A DNA stretch of 29,570 bases from an uncultured Bacilli bacterium. GTDB taxonomy: Bacteria > Bacillota_I > Bacilli_A > RF39 > UBA660. The stretch lies in NCBI GenBank assembly GCA_947628685.1, contig CANRAT010000006.1, positions 1 through 29,570 of the forward strand, written 5' to 3'. Every line of letters starts with the position of its first letter. The first letter of the stretch is position 1. Below the pieces are notes generated by a model. It worked only from the letters and a program-made list of their open reading frames with translations. It was not told where the DNA came from and did no database searches. Below are positions 16,391 through 23,331 of the stretch, piece after piece. Position numbers and translations under genes: made by a program.

Positions 16391-16636
16391 ATGGAAGCAA
16401 TATTATCATCAACACTCGAAGCAATAGGAACAATGTTAGGTTTATGCTTTTTAGGTATTGGAATTGGAGTAGGAATATTAGGTTCTAAAGTTGCAGAGGC
16501 AATAGGACGTAATCCTGAAACAAAAAATGAAGTTGTACACTCAGTTATGACAATTCTAATAATATTAGCAGTATTTATATTGTTGTTATTCGCATTCTCA
16601 TTTATGCTATTATTCTTTAATCCATTGACTGTGTAG
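16391..16636 (+). CDS. F-type ATPase c-subunit-like protein lacking the ion-binding carboxylate
   Basis: 81 residues forming a two-helix hairpin like the rotor-ring subunit c. Helix 1 has the glycine motif GIGIGVGIL (22-30). The polar loop is EAIGRNPE (36-43), matching the E..ARQP loop that contacts gamma and epsilon. Aligning R40 with E. coli R41 puts A60 where the essential Asp61/Glu lies, and residues 48-81 contain no Asp or Glu at all. Helix 1 has E10 near its outer end only. The fold and loop of a rotor ring are kept while the chemistry for proton or sodium transport is missing. A strong AGGAGGG precedes the ATG. The call of c-like is firm; loss of ion transport is inferred from the missing residue. 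Confidence 0.9.
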   Translation: MEAILSSTLEAIGTMLGLCFLGIGIGVGILGSKVAEAIGRNPETKNEVVHSVMTILIILAVFILLLFAFSFMLLFFNPLTV

Positions 16637-16637
16637 T

Positions 16638-17387
16638 ATGCAAATATATGTAGTAGCAGTTTTAGTATCTTTGATTTTAATTGCTATTCTCTTTTTTGCT
16701 CTTAGGAGTACAGTTAAAAGAATAGATTATAATACTAAAAAGTATTTTGTTGATAAATTACAAGATTATGATTATTTAATTGAAGAAAAACAACAAATAC
16801 TTGATAAATTAAATGAAGAAATAGAAAAGAATAAAAAGATTATAAATGAAGAAAAGCCAAAAGAAAAAATAGAAATAAAAAAAGCAGATCCAAAGTATTA
16901 TGGAAATCAAAAAGTTCCTAGATATGAAGATCAGAAATTATTTGAAAAATACAAAAAAATAAAAGAAAAATTTAATTTTAATCATGAAAAAATTATAAAA
17001 AAATTTATTGATAATAATATTACTGAAGATAATGTTGATTATAGTACATTGAAGAAAGTAAGAGAAAAATTTTCAAATGAAATAATATATAAAATAATTA
17101 ATTCAAAGCCTGAAGAACAAAAAAAATATATATCAAATATGCTTTCACAATCCGAAAAAAATACATTGAAAAAGTATTTTGATGTAGATAAATGTAAAAT
17201 AAGTGATTTTATAACACAATTAGATGTCCTAATAGAAAAAAATGATCCAACTATTTATGTGTTAACAGGCGATGAAAAACGAAATTATGAACATATTTCA
17301 AATAAGATAAAGACTATATATGATAAAACGATAAATGAAGGAATAAAAATCAGTTATAAAGGTATTTTATACGATTATAGTTTATAG
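16638..17387 (+). CDS. Membrane-anchored peripheral-stalk-like protein (b/delta-like)
   Basis: 249 residues: an N-terminal membrane helix (about 3-22), a charged probable coiled coil (about 30-75), then a mostly helical lysine-rich domain. The C-terminus (INEGIKISYKGILYDYSL) resembles the closing strand pair of F-type delta or V-type E subunits, where a Gly-Ile/Val strand is followed by D-x-S-L. Its place between c and alpha is exactly where b and delta lie in standard atp operons, and neither is found separately. I infer one protein combining b-like anchor and delta-like cap, that is, a stator arm. It starts 1 nt after the c-like stop with no clear binding site, so translation is probably coupled. 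Confidence 0.65.
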   Translation: MQIYVVAVLVSLILIAILFFALRSTVKRIDYNTKKYFVDKLQDYDYLIEEKQQILDKLNEEIEKNKKIINEEKPKEKIEIKKADPKYYGNQKVPRYEDQKLFEKYKKIKEKFNFNHEKIIKKFIDNNITEDNVDYSTLKKVREKFSNEIIYKIINSKPEEQKKYISNMLSQSEKNTLKKYFDVDKCKISDFITQLDVLIEKNDPTIYVLTGDEKRNYEHISNKIKTIYDKTINEGIKISYKGILYDYSL

Positions 17388-17407
17388 AATAAGAAGGATG
17401 TGATATA

Positions 17408-18739
17408 GTGGATAACTATATTAATGAATATTTAGATAATAAATTAAAAAAAATAAAAGAAAGTAAAAATTCGTATGAATATGGTAGAGTTGTAAAAGTT
17501 ACTAATTTTATTATTGAAGTAACAGGACTTGACAAAGTATCTTTCTTTGAGAGAGTTAACATAGAAAACTATGGTATAGGATATGTAAACGCAATACTTG
17601 AAAATTCTGTTATAGTAGCAGTATTGAAATCAGACCAAACCATTAAAGTAAATGATAGAGTATATTCTACAAGAGAAGACTTACAAACTTATTTTAGTAA
17701 TCAATTTTTAGGTAGAATTATTGACATGTTTGGGAATGATTTATATACAGGTGAAAAATTTGAAAACTTAACCAAAATTCCTATAGAAAATAAGGCAGTA
17801 TCAATAATGGATAGAGGTCGTGTTACAAGACCACTTGAAACAGGTATAACAGGAATAGATTTAATATATCCAATAGGTAAAGGTCAAAGGCAGTTAATAG
17901 TTGGAGATAAACAAACGGGAAAAACTCAAATATGTCTTGATATAATTGCAAATCAGTTAAATAAAAAAATGTTATGTATATATGTAGCAATTGGAAAGAC
18001 TAAAAAAGAAGTAAAAAGTATTTATACAGAATTACAAAAAAGAGGTGCGCTATCATATACAATAGTTATAAGTGCATTTAACGATGATAAACCACCTGTT
18101 ATATCTTTAACTCCTTATGCAGCGCTTTCAATTGCTGAAGTATATATGAGAAATAAATATGATGTATTAGTTATAATAGATGACTTAAAGCGACACGCAG
18201 AAAGTTATAGGGAAATAAGTTTAGTTTCAGGAAAAACTCCAGGTAGAGATGCATATCCTGCAGACATATTTTATACACATTCAAGATTGCTTGAAAAGGG
18301 TTGTCAACACATCAATGGAGGTTCTATAACTATTTTACCAATTATGGAAACTAAGGGAGAAGATATAACAGATTATATTACTACAAACGTTATATCTATA
18401 ACTGATGGACAAATTTATTTATCTAGTAAACTATTTAACAAAGGACAAAAGCCTGCAATAGACTATGGACTTTCAGTATCTAGATTAGGTGGAGCAGTCC
18501 AAAATAGTGACATAAAAAAATTGGGTGCAACAGTAAGATTAAAACTATTAAGTTACCTTGATACAGAAGATGTATATCAGTTCGCTAATCTAGATGAAAT
18601 GAGTGGAAATTTAAAATCTAAAATAGAAGAAGGTAAAAAAATTATGCAACTATTAAATCAGTCAAAATTTTCACCTAAAACTATACAAGAAATAATAAAT
18701 GATTTTAACTTTGTATTAGAGGATAATAATGAAAGTTAA
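17408..18739 (+). CDS. F1-type ATPase alpha-like subunit, short C-terminal domain
   Basis: Non-catalytic subunit of the F1 hexamer. Present in order: N-terminal beta-barrel (GRVVKVTNFIIEVTGLD), the P-loop GDKQTGKT (166-173), VYVAIGKTKKEV, VLVIIDDLKRHAESYREISL, ADIFYTHSRLLEKG, TNVISITDGQIYL, and SVSRLGG with the arginine finger R359 that completes the beta active site. At 443 residues it is about 60 shorter than usual; the loss is almost all from the C-terminal helical domain, with a few residues gone at the N-terminal end that normally binds delta. The start codon is GTG (17408) after AAGAAGGA. It overlaps the gamma gene by 11 nt. Not the standard atpA, though clearly homologous. Confidence 0.92.
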   Translation: MDNYINEYLDNKLKKIKESKNSYEYGRVVKVTNFIIEVTGLDKVSFFERVNIENYGIGYVNAILENSVIVAVLKSDQTIKVNDRVYSTREDLQTYFSNQFLGRIIDMFGNDLYTGEKFENLTKIPIENKAVSIMDRGRVTRPLETGITGIDLIYPIGKGQRQLIVGDKQTGKTQICLDIIANQLNKKMLCIYVAIGKTKKEVKSIYTELQKRGALSYTIVISAFNDDKPPVISLTPYAALSIAEVYMRNKYDVLVIIDDLKRHAESYREISLVSGKTPGRDAYPADIFYTHSRLLEKGCQHINGGSITILPIMETKGEDITDYITTNVISITDGQIYLSSKLFNKGQKPAIDYGLSVSRLGGAVQNSDIKKLGATVRLKLLSYLDTEDVYQFANLDEMSGNLKSKIEEGKKIMQLLNQSKFSPKTIQEIINDFNFVLEDNNES

Positions 18740-19514
18740 AAGTGTAGTTAAAATCATGAATTTTCACTCTTTACTTAGAGTAAATTCAGCAAGAAAGAAA
18801 GCAGAAAAGTTAAATAATTATGAAAAAGAATTATCAAGTATGATAGACAGTATTGTAAATAATAAAAACTTTATTTTAGATAAAAAAAGTTTAGTACCAC
18901 CCAAAAATAAAAATTCCCTTATAATATATATAGGAAATGATTATGGGTTTTGTGCAAATTTTAATACATCTATTAACGATTTATTAAAAAAAGATAAAGA
19001 TAATGATAAGATAATAATAGGTAAAAAATTAACTAATAATACTAATAAAATAATAATGTCTATGGATAAAGATAATTTCTTTAAAGATTCTGTAAGCATA
19101 AATAATTATATATTAGATAGTTTAATTAATTTTAAATATAACAGCATAAAAGTTGTGTATAACCATTACTATAATATAAATAAATTAGGTTTAGTTGAAA
19201 AAATAATATTTCCAATTGAACCAATAAAAGATAAAAAGAAAAAAAAATATAATGAAGATTTTGTTGTAGAGGGAGATATAAACAACATATTAATAAATTT
19301 AGTATCCTTATATATAGGATATGAAATTCAAATTGCTGAATCAAGTAGTTGGGCTGCTGAAAACGTAATGAGGCAGTTAGTTACAAAAGAATCACTTGAT
19401 AAAATAGAAAAAATAGAAGAAGAAAAAGATATTATGGTTAGAAAAGAGAAAAAGAGTAAAGCATTTAAAAGAATAATAGAAAATTCTAATCATATTTCGC
19501 AAAGGGAGGATTAA
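18729..19514 (+). CDS. F1-type ATPase gamma-like subunit (rotor shaft)
   Basis: 261 residues between alpha and beta, the canonical gamma position. The N-terminal helix (KIMNFHSLLRVNSARKKAEK) and the long C-terminal helix (YIGYEIQIAESSSWAAENVM onward) match the two coiled-coil helices that form the central shaft. The central part has IIYIGNDYGFCANFN, equivalent to the SDRGLCGGFN strand of gamma. Sequence identity to standard gamma is low, so the call rests on position, length and these three segments. Start ATG lies within the end of alpha, with AGAGG 7 nt upstream; the stop is 2 nt before beta. Confidence 0.85.
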   Translation: MKVKSVVKIMNFHSLLRVNSARKKAEKLNNYEKELSSMIDSIVNNKNFILDKKSLVPPKNKNSLIIYIGNDYGFCANFNTSINDLLKKDKDNDKIIIGKKLTNNTNKIIMSMDKDNFFKDSVSINNYILDSLINFKYNSIKVVYNHYYNINKLGLVEKIIFPIEPIKDKKKKKYNEDFVVEGDINNILINLVSLYIGYEIQIAESSSWAAENVMRQLVTKESLDKIEKIEEEKDIMVRKEKKSKAFKRIIENSNHISQRED

Positions 19515-19516
19515 TA

Positions 19517-20884
19517 ATGATTACTGAAGATAGTAAGGTTGGTGTGATAGTAGCAATATCCGATCTAAATATAAAAGTATTATTAGATAGTAGTGATATA
19601 AAAGTAAAAGACATTTTGTATGCAGATATAAATGGAGAAGAAAGAACTTTTGAAGTAGTTGAAATAAAAGAAATGATTGCTACTACAATTCCCTTTGAAA
19701 GTGTAATAGGTTTAAAAAAAGGAATCCCTCTATATAAAAAACAAAATGGTCTAGAAATTCAATATTCAGATGAAATATTGGGAAGAGTATTTAATTCTTA
19801 TGGTAAGGTAATAAATAATGTACCTATACAAAATGAAGTAAAAAGAAATGTATACGATAGAAAAGTATCTCTAGAAGAGATAAATATAGATGATAATATT
19901 CTATGGACAGGCATTAAAGTAATAGATTTCTTTGCTCCTATACAAAAAGGTTTTAAATTAGGACTTTTAGGTGGCGCAGGAGTAGGTAAAACAGTAATAA
20001 TAAAAGAATTAATCAATAACATATATAAAAACTTTGCATCTAATGCAGTATTTATTGGAGTTGGAGAACGTTCACGTGAAGGAAAAGAATTAATAGATGA
20101 TATGCAAGAATCTAATCTATTAGATAAGACATCACTAATATTTGGACAAATGGGTGATAATCCAATATCAAGATCTAAAGCAATATATAGTGGTCTTACT
20201 TTAGCGGAATATTTACGTGATGAAAAGAAGCAAGATGTTTTACTATTTATAGATAATATGTATAGATTCGTACAGGCAAAATCAGAAATTTCAACAGAAT
20301 TAAAGCAAATGCCAGTAGAAAATGGATATCCTACTACTATGATATCTGATGTAAGTGAAGTAGAAGAGCGAATAAATTCAGTAGCGCAAGGTTCAATAAC
20401 TTCATTTCAAGCAATATATATACCAGCAGATGATCTAACTGATGAAGCAGTACTTGCAATATCATCTCACTTGGATGGTAAAATAATACTTGATAGAAAA
20501 ACTGCAGAAAAAGGAATTTATCCAGCAGTAAGCGTGTTTGGAACTACAAGTAAATTAATAGATCCTGAAAAAATAGGTGAAAGACATTATGATTTAGTTC
20601 AAAGAGCTTTAAAATATTTTTCTCGTTATGAAGAATTAGAAGAAATAATCGCTGTACTTGGAATAGAGGAATTATCAGATGAAGATAAAAATATATTCTA
20701 TAGAACAAGAAAACTTAGAAATTATTTCACACAACCTATGTTTGTTGCTGAAAACTTTACCGGAAAACAAGGTAAAATAGTAGGAATAGAAGATATTTTA
20801 CAAGATGTAGAGGGAATCTTAGATGGAAAATATGATGATTTAGATGAAAATAAATTGTTATATATAGGTAAGATAAATGAGTAA
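19517..20884 (+). CDS. F1-type ATPase beta-like catalytic subunit
   Basis: Catalytic subunit, 455 residues. Active-site elements are intact: P-loop GGAGVGKT (152-159, K158), catalytic E184 and R185 in VGERSREG, Walker B-type VLLFIDNMYRF, AQGSITSFQAIYIPADDLTD, adenine-pocket region IYPAVSVFGTTS, and the lever EELSDED (384-390), equivalent to DELSEED. Some usually invariant parts differ, for instance SVFGTTS in place of DPLDSTS and EISTELKQMPVENGYPTT for the loop following the Walker B strand. It should hydrolyse ATP, but is divergent from ordinary AtpD. It follows gamma by 2 nt with a GGGAGGA binding site and overlaps epsilon by 8 nt. Confidence 0.95.
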   Translation: MITEDSKVGVIVAISDLNIKVLLDSSDIKVKDILYADINGEERTFEVVEIKEMIATTIPFESVIGLKKGIPLYKKQNGLEIQYSDEILGRVFNSYGKVINNVPIQNEVKRNVYDRKVSLEEINIDDNILWTGIKVIDFFAPIQKGFKLGLLGGAGVGKTVIIKELINNIYKNFASNAVFIGVGERSREGKELIDDMQESNLLDKTSLIFGQMGDNPISRSKAIYSGLTLAEYLRDEKKQDVLLFIDNMYRFVQAKSEISTELKQMPVENGYPTTMISDVSEVEERINSVAQGSITSFQAIYIPADDLTDEAVLAISSHLDGKIILDRKTAEKGIYPAVSVFGTTSKLIDPEKIGERHYDLVQRALKYFSRYEELEEIIAVLGIEELSDEDKNIFYRTRKLRNYFTQPMFVAENFTGKQGKIVGIEDILQDVEGILDGKYDDLDENKLLYIGKINE

Positions 20885-21128
20885 AAGTTTAAATGTTAAA
20901 GTACTAAATATTAATAGTGGAGTTCAAGTATATGATGAAGTAAGATTTGTTAGAATCTTAAGTGAAAAATATAATTTGTTAATAATGAGAGATTATTTGC
21001 CTATTATAGGTGAGATAAATGGTAATATTGAAATAGAAGGTAAAGATTCTATAAAATTAGAAAATATTAAAGGCTATTATATAAATAAAAATAACGAGTT
21101 TAGTTTAATAATAAAAGAGGAATCATGA
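20877..21128 (+). CDS. F1-type ATPase epsilon-like subunit, beta-sandwich domain only
   Basis: 83 residues that fit the N-terminal beta-sandwich of epsilon: LNVKVLNINSGVQVYDEVRF opens like the usual VNIVTPDG..YD.., followed by YLPIIGEINGNIEIEG and GYYINKNNEFSLIIKE. The C-terminal two-helix domain, which inhibits hydrolysis in many bacterial enzymes, is absent. The sandwich normally joins gamma to the c-ring, so its retention together with the c-like loop suggests a real rotor connection. It overlaps beta (ATGAGTAA) and ends in an ATGA overlap with the next gene. Confidence 0.85.
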   Translation: MSKSLNVKVLNINSGVQVYDEVRFVRILSEKYNLLIMRDYLPIIGEINGNIEIEGKDSIKLENIKGYYINKNNEFSLIIKEES

Positions 21129-21661
21129 GTGCGATTATTTATTATATACTTAGTTTAACAGAATTTATATTAGTTATATCAGTTGGTATAGCGCTTGTAT
21201 CTATTGGACTATATTACATGAGCAATAAATTTAATTTAAAATTTATAAATGTATATGGTTTCTTTTCAAGCATGGATGAAATATCACTTCTAATGCTTAC
21301 AAGTGCTATACTAAAGGAGATAACGCTCGTCTATTGTGTAGTTAAAATATCATCGTTTTCTATGATATTATTATATATATTTTCTATTTATTGCTTTGCT
21401 TACGCATTTTTTACATTTAAAGTAACAGCGTTCATAAAAGAATTAGTTGTAGGTGCGGTAGAATATTTAATAATTTTCTTTTTGAGTTTATTATCTTCAT
21501 TTTTAGTGGAAGTAAGATATTCTGAGATGGTAAAATATTATATATTTATTCTATCTGCAATACTTATAAGTTGTTCTATATTTTTCTTTGCTAGAAATCT
21601 ATCATTTATACTAGCCAACGATAAAAATGTAAGGAGGAATTTAATTGAAAAAAACTATTGA
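21125..21661 (+). CDS. Five-helix integral membrane protein of the F1-like operon
   Basis: 178 residues, with hydrophobic segments at about 4-31, 53-74, 78-98, 106-127 and 136-155. Charged residues lie within or at the edge of helices (E13, K64, E65, E106, E113). I do not recognise the family. It is not subunit a by sequence: there is no LxxRLFxN-type helix with the essential Arg, and it is much shorter. As the only polytopic protein in the operon it is the best candidate for the membrane stator or for linking the c-like ring to the surface proteins; that is inference. It starts inside the epsilon stop (ATGA) after GAGGAA and overlaps the next gene by 17 nt. Confidence 0.75.
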   Translation: MSAIIYYILSLTEFILVISVGIALVSIGLYYMSNKFNLKFINVYGFFSSMDEISLLMLTSAILKEITLVYCVVKISSFSMILLYIFSIYCFAYAFFTFKVTAFIKELVVGAVEYLIIFFLSLLSSFLVEVRYSEMVKYYIFILSAILISCSIFFFARNLSFILANDKNVRRNLIEKNY

Positions 21662-22364
21662 TATAAAAAATATAAAAATAAGTCCATCAATATTAGTATT
21701 AATAATCTTATTATTAATTTTAGTTTGTTCCTTTGTATTATTTTTTGAAGTAAATGATTACAGAAATATTAGAGAACAGACATATAATTTTTACTATTAT
21801 TTTGGCGCTGATAAAATTGACTTTACTGCAACAGTTTTTGTTAACGTAGATGATAAAATAATGTCAATTAGAAGCGATAATGCCACTTTAACAAGTTCAC
21901 CTATATATTTTAAAAATGATTCAACTCAAGTAATTCTAGCAAACAATATGGAAATAGTATTCCCATATAAAAATAATCCAATGTATAAATTAGGGAATTT
22001 CTCTAAAATATATACAAAAAATAATTACTTATATATTAACTCAGAAGCAGGAAATGGAAGATTATATGATTGTTTCTTGTATGATGGTGAAGACTTATAT
22101 TTATTTTTAGAAAATACAACGGTATTTATAAATGAAGAAAGATATGAACTTTCACCAATGTCATTTATAGAAGTTACAAAAAGTTATATAAGAATGTATG
22201 ACAAGAAAAATGATAATTACACATTTATAGACGGTTATACAGGAGGTGTCAGTGCATATACAGATGAATATACTATAGATTTAAGCGGTGATACATTTAC
22301 TTATAACAATTTATACTTTTTGTTGATAAAAAATATAGACGGATTAAGTCTTTATGAATTTTAA
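21645..22364 (+). CDS. Single-pass membrane protein with ectodomain related to the operon's surface proteins
   Basis: 239 residues, with a TTG start at 21645 after AAGGAGG with a 7-nt spacer. A basic cytoplasmic end is followed by a membrane helix (about 14-35) and a beta-rich exterior. By eye, the run from FSKIYTKNNYLYINS to SYIRMYDKKNDNYTFID parallels the giant protein's SSLIKSQNGYEINN to NVIRIYNDKVNYQTI, including the LYLFLENTTVFIN versus YLIAADNIIVSFS strands. All three single-pass proteins of the operon thus seem to share one external domain, which suggests that they assemble together. No catalytic motif is seen. Confidence 0.75.
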   Translation: MKKTIDIKNIKISPSILVLIILLLILVCSFVLFFEVNDYRNIREQTYNFYYYFGADKIDFTATVFVNVDDKIMSIRSDNATLTSSPIYFKNDSTQVILANNMEIVFPYKNNPMYKLGNFSKIYTKNNYLYINSEAGNGRLYDCFLYDGEDLYLFLENTTVFINEERYELSPMSFIEVTKSYIRMYDKKNDNYTFIDGYTGGVSAYTDEYTIDLSGDTFTYNNLYFLLIKNIDGLSLYEF

Positions 22365-22376
22365 AAGAGGTGAAAC

Positions 22377-22733
22377 ATGAAAAAATATTTAATATTCACA
22401 TTTGTTGCTTTATTATTAACAGGTTGTGGTTCTAAAAAATTAACTTGTACTTTAAAAACAGAGGAAGATGATTATAAATTAGAACAAAAAGTAATTTTTA
22501 AATCAAAAGGCGATAAAGTAGATAATGTTGAGATAAACTATACTATGATATTTGAAACAGAGGATATAGCAAATGATTATTTTAATATAATGAATTCTCT
22601 TGAAGAAGAAAATGACATAATTTTAGATAAAAATAAAATAACTATAAAGAGTATAAAAGATTATTCTAGTTATGAAGAAACAAAGAAAGAATTAAAAGAA
22701 GAATTAGAATCAAATGGTTATACGTGTAAATAA
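22377..22733 (+). CDS. Small lipoprotein, last gene of the F1-like operon
   Basis: 118 residues with a lipoprotein signal: a short basic start, a hydrophobic stretch and the lipobox L14-T-G-C17, so Cys17 should be lipidated and the protein held on the outer face of the membrane. The mature part (LTCTLKTEEDDYKLEQKVIF onward) has the look of small Bacillota lipoproteins of the DUF1307/YehR type, with a second Cys four residues from... the start of the mature beta region and another near the C-terminus (GYTC); a disulfide is possible. AGAGGTG precedes the ATG, 12 nt after the previous stop. Joint expression suggests an accessory role in the complex, but it could be a passenger. Confidence 0.75.
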   Translation: MKKYLIFTFVALLLTGCGSKKLTCTLKTEEDDYKLEQKVIFKSKGDKVDNVEINYTMIFETEDIANDYFNIMNSLEEENDIILDKNKITIKSIKDYSSYEETKKELKEELESNGYTCK

Positions 22734-22741
22734 CCATTTTT
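22712..22741 (+). terminator. Intrinsic terminator of the F1-like operon
   Basis: A 10-bp stem (AAATGGTTAT at 22712-22721 with ATAACCATTT at 22730-22739) followed by T's. It overlaps the last codons and stop of the lipoprotein gene. Confidence 0.8.
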
Positions 22742-22789
22742 ATATACTAAGAAAGTGCTTGGTAAAAAAATATAAAAAAGTAGGCAAAA
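22737..22789 (+). repeat. Intergenic promoter-linked repeat, copy 2
   Basis: 33 bases identical to copy 1 (5176-5208), then partial similarity. As in copy 1 it follows a terminator and precedes a promoter, with 51 nt between the core (22742) and the -35. Here the flanking TTTTTATAT and ATATAAAAA can also pair around the inner 6-bp hairpin. Confidence 0.85.
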
Positions 22790-22792
22790 CTA

Positions 22793-22821
22793 TTTACAAA
22801 CATTTGTTTGCATGATATAAT
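22793..22821 (+). promoter_or_regulatory. Strong promoter ahead of the TnpB-like remnant
   Basis: TTTACA (22793-22798), a 17-bp spacer and TATAAT (22816-22821), followed by GAGGTG (22831-22836) and ATG (22842). Confidence 0.8.
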
Positions 22822-22841
22822 TATCTTATCGAGGTGATATG

Positions 22842-23221
22842 ATGAACATTATAAAGGGTTTATACTTAGATTATATCCTAACTTAGAACAACAAAAATTA
22901 ATAGAAAAATTATTTGGTTGTTCAAGATTTATATATAATTATTTTTTAGATAAATATCCAAACTTTATAAATGCATATAAATGTTGTAATGAATTAAAAG
23001 ATTTAACAAAAGAATATAATAAATTAATAAGAAGTGTATTTAAAAAGTTAAAAACAGATAAAAAATTTATTGATATGTTAAATCAATTATTAAATAATGA
23101 CTATAATTTATTAAAAGTTATACAAAATCAATTTTATACAGTTGATACTGAAACAAGTGATATTAAATATTTTATAAATATAAATGAAGAAAAAACAGAA
23201 TTAAAGATTACTAATGGATAG
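22842..23221 (+). pseudogene. Frameshifted, truncated TnpB (IS200/IS605 OrfB) N-terminal remnant
   Basis: From ATG 22842 the first frame reads MNIIKG and continues to a stop at 22884. In the -1 frame the sequence reads GFILRLYPNLEQQKLIEKLF and then GCSRFIYNYFLDK, the N-terminal helix-turn-helix signature of IS605 OrfB/TnpB proteins, and runs to TAG at 23219-23221. The joined product would be about 126 residues, far shorter than a TnpB of 350-400, with no RuvC catalytic region. The -1 frame has no start codon of its own after the stop at 22835. The break lies exactly on GGGTTTA, a canonical -1 slippery heptamer with zero-frame codons GGT TTA. It could be simple decay (loss of one A in ATAAAGGG) or programmed frameshifting of a small derived protein. 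Promoter, ribosome site and terminator are all intact. Confidence 0.75.
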
Positions 23222-23238
23222 TGTTTGCTATCCTTTTT
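23216..23238 (+). terminator. Intrinsic terminator after the TnpB-like remnant
   Basis: GGATAG (23216-23221), loop TGTTTG, CTATCC (23228-23233), then T5. It overlaps the remnant's stop codon. The following 23239-23331 holds only A/T-rich DNA with overlapping TATAAT boxes (23307-23312 and 23312-23317) lacking a good -35, probably the promoter of the next gene. Confidence 0.7.
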
Positions 23239-23331
23239 GTAAGATTAAAAACTTTAATGATAATAATTTTTAAGCATTTATTGTATAAAAAAAATAAAGT
23301 TTGTTATATAATATAATTAGTGGTGATAAAA

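Noticed and set aside
21125..21661. Taken as F0 subunit a
   Set aside because: Too short, wrong helix pattern, and no essential-Arg helix; position is after epsilon rather than ahead of c.
22842..23221. Complete IS200/IS605 element
   Set aside because: Only the TnpB N-terminal domain remains. There is no RuvC region, no TnpA gene and no identifiable right end, so it is called a remnant.
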